From: Phaeobacter piscinae
GTDB taxonomy: Bacteria; Pseudomonadota; Alphaproteobacteria; Rhodobacterales; Rhodobacteraceae
Assembly: GCF_002407245.1 (NCBI RefSeq)
Contig: NZ_CP010681.1
Location: 558,001-622,000 of the forward strand
Direction of reading: 5' to 3'
Length of the DNA stretch: 64,000 nucleotides
Shown here: in pieces, positions 45,135-53,965 of the stretch
Layout: the number at the start of each line of letters is the position of its first letter
Numbering within the stretch: the first letter of the stretch is position 1
Translations under genes and position numbers: made by a program
The notes under the pieces: model-generated
What the model was told of the DNA's origin: nothing
Seen by the model: the letters and a program-made list of their open reading frames with translations, nothing else
Databases searched by the model: none

Positions 45135-45149
45135 TTAACAGGTGGTGAA
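45135..45149 (+). promoter_or_regulatory. Candidate CtrA site upstream of dprA
   Basis: TTAA-CAGGTGG-TGAA, followed by C, differs by one base from the CtrA consensus TTAA-N7-TTAA(C). It lies 46 bp upstream of the dprA start codon, within an AT-rich promoter-like stretch. CtrA control of dprA is known in Rhodobacter capsulatus. Confidence 0.4.
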
Positions 45150-45350
45150 CATGAAGAATTAAGGGAAATATTTTAACAAACTGAATTCTAACTCATTCTG
45201 ATAAAAGCAAAAAACTGCCATCGCTAAAAGTACAGGCGAAACAACGACCGGTTAGGCGTCCGTCAATGATGCTGCCAGAGCCGTTAAATCATCGAAAACC
45301 GCCACCGAGTCGGCCGTTTAGCGACATGGCGGCGATTCTTGTGGCGAGTC

Positions 45351-45370
45351 GGGCGGCGATACCGCCGCCG
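45351..45370 (-). terminator. Possible stem-loop after tldD
   Basis: GGCGG (45352-45356) pairs with CCGCC (45362-45366) around CGATA, about 18 bases after the tldD stop on the minus strand. It has no T-run, so it is only a weak terminator candidate. Confidence 0.35.
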
Positions 45371-45384
45371 TCGTTGACAGAGGC

Positions 45385-46806
45385 TTAGGTGGCGGAGCCG
45401 CCAACTGTAAGACCGCCCATCAGCACCGTGGGCTGGCCAACCCCCACCGGCACCCATTGGCCCTGTTTGCCGCAATTGCCCATGCCGGGGTCGAGCGCCA
45501 TGTCATTGCCAAGCGCGCGGATCTTGTTCAGAGCGGTGGCGCCATCACCGATCAGGGTTGCGCCTTTGACCGGGGCGCCGACCTTGCCATCCTTCACCCG
45601 GTAGGCCTCGGTGCAGGAGAACACAAATTTGCCGTTGGTGATGTCGACCTGACCACCGCCAAAACCGACGGCCCAGATGCCATCCTTGATGGAGGCGACC
45701 AGATCGTCGGGGTTGGCATCGCCGCCCAGCATATAGGTATTGGTCATCCGTGGCATTGGCGCGTGGGCGTAGCTTTGGCGGCGGCCATTGCCGGTGCTCT
45801 CCACGCCCATCAGGCGCGCGTTCTGGCGGTCCTGCATGAAGCCCACCAGCTTGCCATCCTCGATCAGGGTGGTTTTCTGGCTGGGCGTGCCTTCGTCATC
45901 GACGGTGATGGAGCCGCGCCGGTCGGCGATAGTGCCATCATCCAGCACCGTCACCCCCTTGGCGGCGATCTGCTGACCCATAAGGCCTGCAAAGGCGGAC
46001 GACCCCTTGCGGTTAAAATCCCCTTCCAGCCCATGGCCGATCGCCTCGTGCAGCAGGATGCCGGGCCAGCCCGGGCCAAGCACCACGTCCATCTCACCGG
46101 CGGGGGCGGGAACGGCCTCAAGGTTGACGCAGGCGATGCGCAGCGCCTCGCGGACTTTGCTCTGCCAATCGGCGGGATCCACCAGACCGTCCAGCCCCAC
46201 GCGCCCACCGCCGCCGGCAGAGCCGCTTTCGCGGCGGCCGTCCTGTTCGACAATCACCGAGACATTGAGCCGGGTCATCGGGCGCACATCACGCACGCGG
46301 GTGCCATCTGCGCGCAGGATCTCAACCTCCTGCAGGGAGGCCGCCAGCATTGCTGAGACCTGCACCACCCGCGAGTCCTGTGCGCGGGCAAAGGCGTCGA
46401 TCTCGCGCAGGGTCTCCACCTTCACGGCAAAGGGCATCGCGCCAATCGGATCATTCTCAGTATAAAGACGGGTGTTGGTGCGCGGCGGTGGCGGGGCCAT
46501 GGTGCCGCCGCCATCGCCCACGGCAAGACGCGCGGTTTCGGCGGCGCGCTTCAGCCCGGCAATGGAGACATCGGTGGAATGGGCATAGCCAGCGACCTCG
46601 CCATTGACCGCCCGCAGGCCGAACCCTTCGGCGGCATCATAGCTGGCATTGCGCAACCGGCCATCATCAAAAACCAGCGCCTCCGACTTGCGCCGCTCGA
46701 CAAAGATCTCCCCATCATCAGCCCCCGCAAGGGCCGAACGCAGGACCCCCAGGGCCTCGTCTTCGGGCAGGGTTGTTTCAAACGGGCGGAAGGCTGCGGT
46801 ATCCAT
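45385..46806 (-). CDS. tldD: Metalloprotease TldD
   Basis: Zinc metalloprotease that with TldE (PmbA) degrades unfolded or modified peptides in the cytoplasm. The 473 residues include the metal-binding HEAIGHGLEGD (HExxxH type), the AEGFGLRAVNGEVAGYA motif near the N-terminus, and PRMTNTYMLGG and GLTVGGSA at the C-terminus. TldE is not in the window. ATG at 46806 is chosen; an FNR-type box ends 19 bp upstream of it. Divergent from ctaC. Confidence 0.95.
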   Translation of the reverse strand: MDTAAFRPFETTLPEDEALGVLRSALAGADDGEIFVERRKSEALVFDDGRLRNASYDAAEGFGLRAVNGEVAGYAHSTDVSIAGLKRAAETARLAVGDGGGTMAPPPPRTNTRLYTENDPIGAMPFAVKVETLREIDAFARAQDSRVVQVSAMLAASLQEVEILRADGTRVRDVRPMTRLNVSVIVEQDGRRESGSAGGGGRVGLDGLVDPADWQSKVREALRIACVNLEAVPAPAGEMDVVLGPGWPGILLHEAIGHGLEGDFNRKGSSAFAGLMGQQIAAKGVTVLDDGTIADRRGSITVDDEGTPSQKTTLIEDGKLVGFMQDRQNARLMGVESTGNGRRQSYAHAPMPRMTNTYMLGGDANPDDLVASIKDGIWAVGFGGGQVDITNGKFVFSCTEAYRVKDGKVGAPVKGATLIGDGATALNKIRALGNDMALDPGMGNCGKQGQWVPVGVGQPTVLMGGLTVGGSAT

Positions 46807-46824
46807 GGTTTGACCTCGGTTTTT

Positions 46825-46838
46825 TTGATCTAAATCAA
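46825..46838. promoter_or_regulatory. Perfect FNR/FnrL box between tldD and ctaC
   Basis: TTGAT-CTAA-ATCAA matches the FNR consensus at all ten positions. It is 19 bp upstream of the tldD start codon and 168 bp upstream of the ctaC start. FnrL and FnrP control respiratory genes in Rhodobacter and Paracoccus, so oxygen-dependent control of ctaC, or of tldD, is likely. Confidence 0.65.
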
Positions 46839-47005
46839 GAAAGCGACGCTTTGACGCGAGCATTCCTCTTTAACTGCACGATGGAATATGATTTTTAGCA
46901 GCGTCAAAGACAACGGGTCCGGCGCGTTTTGTGGAATCAAAGTTCCGACATAGGACGTCGGCGCAGGAACAACTCGATCAACCGATCAACTGATCAGGAC
47001 ATGAC

Positions 47006-47845
47006 ATGAAGAACGCTTTGATGCTTTCAGGCCTTTTCTCGGGCCTCTCGAGCCTTCCAGCTATGGCGCAAGAAGGTCTGGAAACCATTGGCAAGCCGGT
47101 TGACGGCGGCCTTGGCTTTCAGCCGGCAGCGACCGAGCTTGCCGAAGGCATCCATTCTCTGGACTACATGATTTTGGTGATCATCACCGCTGTTTGTGTG
47201 TTTGTCGGGGGGCTGCTGCTCTATGCAATCGTGCGGTTTAACCGTCGCGCCAACCCGAATGCGGCCCAGTTCACCCACAATACGCCGGTTGAAATCGCAT
47301 GGACCGTTGTGCCGATCCTGATCCTGGTGTTTATCGGCTCCTTCTCGCTGCCGGAGCTGTTCCGTCAGCAGGAAATCCCCGAGGGCGACATCACCATCAA
47401 GGTGACCGGCTACCAGTGGTACTGGGGCTATGAGTATGTTGACCACGAGTTCGGTTTCGAAAGCTTCATGCTGGCCAAAGAAGAACTGGCTGACAACGGC
47501 TACGCCGAAGATGAGTATCTGCTGGCCACCGACACTGCCGTTGTCGTGCCTGTCGGTAAAACCGTCGTGATGCAGGTGACCGGTGCAGACGTGATCCATT
47601 CCTGGACCATCCCGGCGTTTGGCGTGAAGCAGGATGCGGTTCCCGGTCGTCTGGCGGAGCTGTGGTTCAAGGCTGACAAGGAAGGCATCTACTTCGGTCA
47701 GTGTTCCGAGCTTTGCGGCAAGGACCACGCCTATATGCCGATCACTGTAAAAGTGGTGAGCCAAGAGGCCTATGACGCCTGGCTGGAAGGCGCGATCGAA
47801 GAATACGCCGGTCTGCCCCAGTCCTATCAGGTCGCCTCCAACTGA
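47006..47845 (+). CDS. ctaC: Cytochrome c oxidase subunit II
   Basis: CuA-bearing subunit of the aa3-type oxidase, 279 residues. A signal peptide ends near residue 22 (PAMAQ), two membrane helices follow (about 50-76 and 94-115), then the periplasmic cupredoxin domain. Copper ligands are seen in VIHSWTIP (His) and [12 protein letters not shown] (Cys, Glu, Cys, His, Met), and the aromatic [10 protein letters not shown] patch is the cytochrome c electron entry. The catalytic subunit I gene is not in the window. An AGGA precedes the start. First gene of the cta cluster. Confidence 0.97.
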   Translation: MKNALMLSGLFSGLSSLPAMAQEGLETIGKPVDGGLGFQPAATELAEGIHSLDYMILVIITAVCVFVGGLLLYAIVRFNRRANPNAAQFTHNTPVEIAWTVVPILILVFIGSFSLPELFRQQEIPEGDITIKVTGYQWYWGYEYVDHEFGFESFMLAKEELADNGYAEDEYLLATDTAVVVPVGKTVVMQVTGADVIHSWTIPAFGVKQDAVPGRLAELWFKADKEGIYFGQCSELCGKDHAYMPITVKVVSQEAYDAWLEGAIEEYAGLPQSYQVASN

Positions 47846-47967
47846 GCGATACGATTGGCGCTTGCCTCCGGGCGGGTGCCACCTAGCTATCACGTGAAAA
47901 CGGATCGGGCCGCGCAGTCGCTGCGCGCCCGCTTTCGCTAAGACAGATCACGACAGAAGAGAGCACC

Positions 47968-48909
47968 ATGACTGACGCAAGCATCAACGCCAGCACCGTC
48001 CAGCAAGGGGACGCGGAGTTCGGGGATTATTTTGCCCTGCTCAAACCGCGCGTGATGTCCCTTGTGGTGTTCACGGCGCTGGTAGGGCTTCTGGCTGCGC
48101 CCGTTGGCGTGCACCCTGTCATCGGCTTCAGCGCTATCCTGTTCATTGCCATCGGCGGTGGCGCCTCCGGGGCGCTGAACATGTGGTGGGACGCCGATAT
48201 TGATCAGGTGATGAAACGCACCAAGAGCCGCCCGATCCCCGCAGGCAAGGTAGAGCCGGGTGAGGCGCTGTCGCTGGGGCTGGCGCTGTCCGGTCTGTCG
48301 GTGATCATGCTGGCACTGGCAACCAATGTGTTTGCCGGGGCGTTTCTGGCCTTCACCATCTTCTTTTACGTGGTGATTTACACCATGTGGCTGAAGCGCG
48401 CGACGCCGCAGAACATCGTCATTGGTGGCGCTGCGGGCGCCTTCCCGCCGGTCATTGGCTGGATTGCGGCCACAGGCTCCATGGCAGTTGAGCCCTGGCT
48501 GATGTTCGCCCTGACCTTTATGTGGACGCCGCCGCATTTCTGGGCGCTGGCGCTGTTCATGCGCTCGGATTACGACGATGCGGGCGTGCCGATGCTGACT
48601 GTGACCCATGGCCGCCGCTCCACCCGCAAACATATTCTGATCTACACGGCCCTGCTGGCCCTGCTGGCGGTTGGCACGGCCTTCTCCGGCGTGGGTGGCC
48701 CAATCTATCTGGGGGTGGCGCTGGTGCTGAACGCGCTGTTCCTGCAAGGCGCCTGGAAGATCTCGCGTCGTGACGAAGACGACAGCGAGGCGGACAACTT
48801 CAAAGTCGAGCGCAGCTTCTTCAAACTGTCGCTGCTGTACCTCTTCCTGCACTTCGGCGCGATCCTCGCTGAGGCTGTGCTGAAACCCTACGGATTGGGA
48901 GGCTGGTAA
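47968..48909 (+). CDS. ctaB: Protoheme IX farnesyltransferase
   Basis: Membrane prenyltransferase converting heme B to heme O, the precursor of the heme A in the oxidase. The 313 residues make about nine membrane helices. The prenyl diphosphate-binding motif is [19 protein letters not shown] (about 71-89), and the second acidic motif is in the [10 protein letters not shown] loop. [20 protein letters not shown] is also family-typical. It lies between ctaC and a small membrane protein gene, whose start is one base after the ctaB stop. Confidence 0.96.
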   Translation: MTDASINASTVQQGDAEFGDYFALLKPRVMSLVVFTALVGLLAAPVGVHPVIGFSAILFIAIGGGASGALNMWWDADIDQVMKRTKSRPIPAGKVEPGEALSLGLALSGLSVIMLALATNVFAGAFLAFTIFFYVVIYTMWLKRATPQNIVIGGAAGAFPPVIGWIAATGSMAVEPWLMFALTFMWTPPHFWALALFMRSDYDDAGVPMLTVTHGRRSTRKHILIYTALLALLAVGTAFSGVGGPIYLGVALVLNALFLQGAWKISRRDEDDSEADNFKVERSFFKLSLLYLFLHFGAILAEAVLKPYGLGGW

Positions 48910-48910
48910 G

Positions 48911-49093
48911 ATGAGCCTGCGCAAAGAGCATGAGCTGCACCAGAGACGGAAAGGCCGCAACATTGGCGTTGGGGTTCTGCTGGGATCCTTCGTGGTGCTG
49001 GTTTTGGCCCTGACCATCGTCAAGGTCACATCGGCAGGGTTCAAATTCCCCAATACTGCCGCCGCTGTGGAACAGACCGAGGAGCAGAACTGA
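48911..49093 (+). CDS. Small membrane protein of the cytochrome oxidase cluster
   Basis: A 60-residue protein with a basic N-terminus ([15 protein letters not shown]), one membrane helix (about 18-40, [20 protein letters not shown]) and a short tail ending EQTEEQN. GGGAGG upstream is strong. It is wedged between ctaB and ctaG (one base gap, then a one-base overlap), so it is almost surely translated and linked to oxidase assembly. Short proteins at this position are known in related cta operons, but I cannot name its function. Confidence 0.75.
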   Translation: MSLRKEHELHQRRKGRNIGVGVLLGSFVVLVLALTIVKVTSAGFKFPNTAAAVEQTEEQN

Positions 49094-49680
49094 TGGCATT
49101 GCAGGGACCACAGAAAACCGTCGTACAGCTGGTTGGTGTTGTTGTCCTGATGGGTGGGCTCGCCTGGGCATCGGTGCCGTTTTATGATTGGTTCTGCCGG
49201 GTCACCGGCTTTGGCGGCGTCACTGGCGTTGCGGATCAGGCTTCTGATACGGTGCTGGATCAGACCATCACCGTGCGTTTTGACGCCTCCAAGGAACGCG
49301 ATATGCCGTGGCAATTCACCCCGGTTGAGCGTGAGATGGAGATCAAGATCGGGGAAACCGGGCTGGCCTTCTATGAGGCCTACAACCCGACCGACCGCCC
49401 CGTTGCCGGGCAGGCGTCTTACAATGTGACGCCCTATTCGGCCGGCGCTTTCTTTGAGAAAATCGCCTGTTTCTGCTTTGAAGAGCAGGTGCTGCAACCG
49501 GGGGAACGGGTGGAAATGCCTGTGACCTTCTTTGTCGATCCTGAAATTGTCGAGGATCGGGACGGAAAATACGTGCATACGATCACGCTGTCGTACACAT
49601 TCTATGAAATCGATCTGCCAGAAGGGTATGCCGCCCTTGAAACCGGTGATACAGCCGGGGCAGGCACAAACACGAACTAG
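49093..49680 (+). CDS. ctaG: Cytochrome c oxidase assembly protein CtaG (Cox11)
   Basis: Copper chaperone that delivers CuB to subunit I, 195 residues. One N-terminal membrane helix (about 11-31) anchors a periplasmic beta-sandwich. The copper-binding cysteines are in KIACFCFEEQ, followed by LQPGERVEMPVTFFVDP, both hallmarks of the Cox11 family. VPFYDWFCRVTGFGG after the helix has the further conserved Cys. Its start overlaps the preceding stop by one base. Confidence 0.96.
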   Translation: MALQGPQKTVVQLVGVVVLMGGLAWASVPFYDWFCRVTGFGGVTGVADQASDTVLDQTITVRFDASKERDMPWQFTPVEREMEIKIGETGLAFYEAYNPTDRPVAGQASYNVTPYSAGAFFEKIACFCFEEQVLQPGERVEMPVTFFVDPEIVEDRDGKYVHTITLSYTFYEIDLPEGYAALETGDTAGAGTNTN

Positions 49681-49704
49681 GCCGCTTTGGTGAGGGACAC
49701 TTAA

Positions 49705-50520
49705 ATGGCGCACGCTAAAAATCACGACTATCATATTCTTCCGCCGTCGATCTGGCCGCTGCTCAGCTCGCTCGGGACCTTCATCATGTTGTTTGGCGCG
49801 GTTCTGTGGATGCATGGCGTTACAGCCTATGCGTTCTGGGGCGGCCTCATCATGGTGGTCTACAGCGCCTATGCCTGGTGGGCAGAGGTTGTTGCCGAGG
49901 CGCGTCAGGGCGATCACACCCCGGTTGTTCGCATCGGTCTGCGCTATGGGTTCATCCTCTTTGTGATGTCCGAAGTGATGTTCTTCTTCGCTTGGTTCTG
50001 GTCGTTCTTCAAACACGCGATCTACCCGATGGAGACCTATGTCGGCACCGAATATGTGGCGCCGAGCATCTATCCGGTTGATGCCTTCCACCTGCCGCTG
50101 ATCAACACGCTGGTGTTGCTGCTGTCTGGCTGTGCTGTCACCTGGGCGCACCACGCGCTGGTCCACAACAATGACCGCAAGGCGCTGATCCAGGGCCTGT
50201 CCATCGGTATCTTGCTGGGTGTCTTCTTCACCTTCCTGCAGGGCTATGAATATGTTCACCTGCTGCACGAAGGCTGGGAATTTGGCGGCGATGAGTTCTA
50301 CTCGAACTTCTTCATGGCCACGGGTTTCCACGGTTTTCACGTGATCATCGGGACCATCTTCCTGACCGTCTGCCTGATCCGCGCGATGAAAGGCGATTTC
50401 ACCCCCGAGCAGCACGTCGGTTTTGAGGCCGCTGCCTGGTACTGGCACTTCGTTGACGTGGTCTGGCTGTTCCTCTTCGTGGCGGTTTACGTCTGGGGCA
50501 CCGCAGGTCTGGCCCACTAA
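49705..50520 (+). CDS. ctaE: Cytochrome c oxidase subunit III
   Basis: Seven-helix core subunit of the aa3-type oxidase, 271 residues. The start [18 protein letters not shown] and the segments [42 protein letters not shown] and [18 protein letters not shown] are the family's most conserved stretches, including the Glu in SEVMFF. It follows ctaG by 24 bases. Confidence 0.97.
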   Translation: MAHAKNHDYHILPPSIWPLLSSLGTFIMLFGAVLWMHGVTAYAFWGGLIMVVYSAYAWWAEVVAEARQGDHTPVVRIGLRYGFILFVMSEVMFFFAWFWSFFKHAIYPMETYVGTEYVAPSIYPVDAFHLPLINTLVLLLSGCAVTWAHHALVHNNDRKALIQGLSIGILLGVFFTFLQGYEYVHLLHEGWEFGGDEFYSNFFMATGFHGFHVIIGTIFLTVCLIRAMKGDFTPEQHVGFEAAAWYWHFVDVVWLFLFVAVYVWGTAGLAH

Positions 50521-50589
50521 GGGCATCCCGAATTGTAACGGGTACAGGTTTGTGGTTTCGAATCCCGACCTGACCCCGTAAGACATGCA

Positions 50590-50614
50590 GCGCGCGGAGC
50601 CATGCTCCGCGCGC
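50590..50614 (+). terminator. Perfect 11-bp hairpin between ctaE and surf1
   Basis: GCGCGCGGAGC pairs with GCTCCGCGCGC around a CAT loop, followed by TTTCTC. It is a likely terminator or attenuator on the plus strand after the oxidase subunits, 22 bases before the surf1 ribosome binding region. Readthrough would be needed for surf1 unless it has its own promoter. Confidence 0.6.
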
Positions 50615-50638
50615 TTTCTCATTCGCAAGGACAGCGTG

Positions 50639-51313
50639 ATGCGACGGTTGATCTTTCTATCCCTTGTTGGCGGTCTGGGCCTTGCGGCGCTGATGGCACT
50701 GGGGATCTGGCAGATCCAGCGACTGGCCTGGAAAGAAGACCTGCTGCGCACCATCGACGCCCGGATCGCGGCGGCCCCGGTTGCCCTGCCAGAGACCCCG
50801 ACGCAGGCGCAGGATCGCTACCGCGCGGTGTCGGTCACTGGCGAGGTTGAAGCGGCGGAACTGCATGTGTTCTGGGTCACCAAGACGGCTGAGACCGGCT
50901 ACCGCATCATCGCCCCCTTTCTGACCGAAGATGGCCGGCGGGTGCTGTTGGACCGGGGTTTTGTTCCCGCCGCCGCGAAGGAGCGCGCGCGTGCCACCGG
51001 CGCCGCCGCGATCACCGGCAACCTCCTGTGGCCGGATGAGGGCGACTGGACCACTCCGGCTCCCGAGGTCGATACCAATATCCTCTATGCGCGCGATGTG
51101 GCTTATATGGCCGAACGGCTGGGCACCGAACCGGTGCTGATCGTCGCCCGCAGTGCCTCTGCCGACGCGGATGTAACACCGCAGCCGGTGACCACAGCAG
51201 GCATCCAGAACAATCACTTGCAATACGCGATCACCTGGTTTTCGCTGGCCTTGATCTGGGCCGCCATGACCACCTATTTCCTGTGGCGCTCGCGCCCAAA
51301 ATCCGAAGGCTGA
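50639..51313 (+). CDS. SURF1 family cytochrome oxidase biogenesis protein
   Basis: A 224-residue inner-membrane protein needed for heme A insertion into the oxidase. Its layout is typical: one helix at the N-terminus (about 5-22, LGIWQIQRLAWK after it is the conserved GxWQxxRxxWK), a periplasmic domain with VLLDRGFVPA and GNLLWPDEG, and a last helix beginning NNHLQYAITWFSLA. An AAGGA precedes the ATG at 50639. thrC follows after four bases. Confidence 0.93.
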   Translation: MRRLIFLSLVGGLGLAALMALGIWQIQRLAWKEDLLRTIDARIAAAPVALPETPTQAQDRYRAVSVTGEVEAAELHVFWVTKTAETGYRIIAPFLTEDGRRVLLDRGFVPAAAKERARATGAAAITGNLLWPDEGDWTTPAPEVDTNILYARDVAYMAERLGTEPVLIVARSASADADVTPQPVTTAGIQNNHLQYAITWFSLALIWAAMTTYFLWRSRPKSEG

Positions 51314-51317
51314 AGCG

Positions 51318-52706
51318 ATGAAATATATCTCGACCCGGGGCCAGGCGCCCGAGCTGACCTTTGAAGATGCCATGCTGACTGGGCTTGCCCGTGACGGCGG
51401 GCTTTATGTTCCGGCCGAAATCCCGACCATGTCCAAGGCGGAGATCGCGGCCCTCGCCGGTCTCTCCTATGAGGAGGTCGCGTTTCGTGTGATGCGCCCG
51501 TTCCTTGGCGACTGCTTCACCGATGAGGAATTTCGCGGCCTCATCGCCCGGGCCTATGACGGCTTTGGCCATGCCGCGCGCGCGCCGCTGGTGCAGTTGG
51601 CGCCGAACCATTTCCTGCTGGAGCTGTTCCACGGCCCGACGCTGGCGTTCAAGGATTTTGCCATGCAGCTGATCGGTCAGCTGTTTGAAACCGCGCTGAA
51701 GCGGCGCGGCGAAAGCGTGACCATCGTGGGGGCCACCTCCGGCGATACTGGCTCTGCGGCGATTCAGGCCTTTGGTGGTTTGGATGCGGTCAATGTCTTC
51801 ATCCTCTACCCCCATGGCCGGGTGTCGGAGGTGCAGCGCCGTCAGATGACCACGCCCGCCGATGCCAATGTGCATGCGCTGGCCGTGGATGGCGATTTTG
51901 ACGACTGCCAGGCCGCGCTGAAGGATATGTTCAACGACTTTGAGTTCCGAGATGAGGTCCGCCTGGCCGGTGTGAACTCCATCAACTTTGCCCGGGTGCT
52001 GGCGCAGGTGGTCTATTACTTCACCTCTGCCGTGTCGCTGGGCGCGCCAGAGCGCAAGGTGAGCTTTACCGTGCCGACTGGCAACTTCGGTGACATTTTC
52101 GCCGGCTTCATCGCCAAGCAGATGGGGCTGCCGATTGACCAGCTGGTGGTGGCGACCAATCAGAACGACATTCTGCACCGCTGTCTGAGCGGGCAGGGCT
52201 ATCATAAGGGCGAGACCATCCCGTCAATCTCGCCGTCGATGGATATTCAGGTGTCGTCGAACTTTGAACGCGCGCTGTTCTATGCCTACGGGCAGGACGG
52301 CGCCGCCGTGGCCCAGCTGATGGACGAGCTGAAGTCGGGTGGTTTCGAAGTCAGCCAGGGCGCCATGCAGGCCTTGCAGGAGCATTATGTCTCCGGGCGC
52401 TGCTCGGAAGCGGAAACCTCCGCCACCATCACATCGGAACGCGCGGCCTCCGGCGAGCTGCTGTGTCCGCATAGCGCCATCGGCGTGAAGGTTGCCAATG
52501 AACAGCGCAACCCTGCGGTCCCGATGGTGACGCTGGCCACTGCGCATCCGGCGAAATTCCCGGCGGCTGTAGAAGAGGCCAGCGGCATTCATCCGCCTCT
52601 TCCCCCGCGCATGGCAGATCTGTATGACAGATCGGAACGGGTGACACGGATCGCCAATGATCTGACCACTCTTGAGACACATATCAGAAAGCACATCGCG
52701 CATTGA
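51318..52706 (+). CDS. thrC: Threonine synthase
   Basis: PLP enzyme converting O-phosphohomoserine to threonine, 462 residues, of the longer class found in proteobacteria and fungi. The PLP lysine is Lys112 in GPTLAFKDFAMQ; GATSGDTGSAAIQAFGG is the phosphate loop and PTGNFGDIFAGF is another family motif. The first residues MKYISTRGQAPELTFEDAML fit the class. It overlaps the M16 peptidase start by four bases. Confidence 0.96.
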   Translation: MKYISTRGQAPELTFEDAMLTGLARDGGLYVPAEIPTMSKAEIAALAGLSYEEVAFRVMRPFLGDCFTDEEFRGLIARAYDGFGHAARAPLVQLAPNHFLLELFHGPTLAFKDFAMQLIGQLFETALKRRGESVTIVGATSGDTGSAAIQAFGGLDAVNVFILYPHGRVSEVQRRQMTTPADANVHALAVDGDFDDCQAALKDMFNDFEFRDEVRLAGVNSINFARVLAQVVYYFTSAVSLGAPERKVSFTVPTGNFGDIFAGFIAKQMGLPIDQLVVATNQNDILHRCLSGQGYHKGETIPSISPSMDIQVSSNFERALFYAYGQDGAAVAQLMDELKSGGFEVSQGAMQALQEHYVSGRCSEAETSATITSERAASGELLCPHSAIGVKVANEQRNPAVPMVTLATAHPAKFPAAVEEASGIHPPLPPRMADLYDRSERVTRIANDLTTLETHIRKHIAH

Positions 52707-53965
52707 CAGTTCAACAACACCAACTCGCCAACGGGTTCAGAATCGTCACCGAAACCATGCCGGGGCTGCAATCTGCTGCCATCGGCGTCTGGGTGACCGC
52801 AGGCGGGCGGAACGAGCGGATTGAGCAGAACGGGATTGCTCATTTTCTTGAGCATATGGCGTTCAAAGGCACCAAGCGGCGCAGCGCGCTGGAAATTGCT
52901 GAGGCGATTGAGGATGTGGGCGGCTATATCAACGCCTACACCAGCCGCGAGGTGACGGCCTATTATGCCCGTGTCTTGCAGGAAGATGTGCCGTTGGCCT
53001 TGGATGTCGTGGCCGATATCGTGCTGAACCCGGTGTTCGACCCGCGCGAGATTGAGATTGAGCGCGGCGTGATCCTGCAGGAAATTGGTCAGGCGTTGGA
53101 CACGCCCGATGATGTGATTTTCGACTGGCTTCAGGAAGAAAGCTATCATGACCAACCCATCGGGCGGACCATCCTTGGTCCGGCTGAGCGGGTGCGTGCC
53201 TTTGACCGTGAGGATCTGGAGCGGTTTGTCGGTGAACACTACGGACCGGGTCAGATGATCCTCGCCGCCTCTGGTGCGGTGGACCATGACACAATCGTGA
53301 AACTGGCCGAAGAGCTGTTCGGCAGCATGGCCGCCAAGACGCTGGTTATGCCTGCGGCGGCAACCTTCACCGGCGGTGAGGCGCGGCAGGAGAAGGCGCT
53401 GGAGCAGGCCCATATCGCGCTGGCCTTTGAGGGGCCGGGGTATCGCGACGATGCGATCTACACCGCGCAGATCTACTCCAGCGCCCTGGGCGGCGGCATG
53501 TCGAGCCGCCTGTTCCAGGAGGTGCGCGAAAAACGCGGGCTGTGCTACACGATTTTTGCCCAGACCGGTGCCTATGCCGACACCGGCACGCTGACGCTTT
53601 ATGCGGGCACATCCGGGGATCAGCTGGATGAATTGGCTGGCATCACCATCGACGAGATGAAGCGCGCTGCCAGCGACATGAGCGACGCCGAGGTGGATCG
53701 TGCGCGGGCGCAGATGAAGGCGGGGATGCTGATGGGGCTGGAAAGCCCGACCAACCGTGCCGAACGGCTGGCCCGTCTGGTGCAGATCTGGGACGAGGTG
53801 CCGCCACTGGAGGACACCGTGGCGCGGATTGATGCGGTGACCACCGCCGATGTGCGCGCCATGGCCGAGGATATGGCCCACCGCGCGTCCATGGCGCTGG
53901 CGCTCTATGGTCCGGTGGGCGATGCCGCCCCGCTGACCGCCCTGCAGGAGAGGCGCGCCGCCTGA
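52703..53965 (+). CDS. M16 family zinc peptidase
   Basis: A 420-residue peptidase related to mitochondrial processing peptidase beta and bacterial PqqL/YmxG-like enzymes. The inverted zinc motif HFLEH is at residues 47-51 (Glu50 catalytic), and EIEIERGVILQEIGQA carries the third zinc-ligand Glu. SALGGGMSSRLFQEVREKRGLCY is seen in the C-terminal half. TTG start overlaps the thrC stop (TTGA). No signal peptide, so the cytoplasm is likely. Confidence 0.93.
   Translation: MTVQQHQLANGFRIVTETMPGLQSAAIGVWVTAGGRNERIEQNGIAHFLEHMAFKGTKRRSALEIAEAIEDVGGYINAYTSREVTAYYARVLQEDVPLALDVVADIVLNPVFDPREIEIERGVILQEIGQALDTPDDVIFDWLQEESYHDQPIGRTILGPAERVRAFDREDLERFVGEHYGPGQMILAASGAVDHDTIVKLAEELFGSMAAKTLVMPAAATFTGGEARQEKALEQAHIALAFEGPGYRDDAIYTAQIYSSALGGGMSSRLFQEVREKRGLCYTIFAQTGAYADTGTLTLYAGTSGDQLDELAGITIDEMKRAASDMSDAEVDRARAQMKAGMLMGLESPTNRAERLARLVQIWDEVPPLEDTVARIDAVTTADVRAMAEDMAHRASMALALYGPVGDAAPLTALQERRAA

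Noticed and set aside
50540..50580. tRNA-like T-arm (GGTTTCGAATCCCG) after ctaE
   Set aside because: The loop looks right but the flanking bases do not form a 5-bp T stem, and no anticodon arm, D arm or acceptor stem can be folded around it.
47938..50754. Long open frame on the minus strand opposite the cta genes (over 900 codons)
   Set aside because: It mirrors ctaB-ctaG-ctaE codon periodicity, is rich in His, Gln and Arg, and has no domain. High GC creates such antisense frames.
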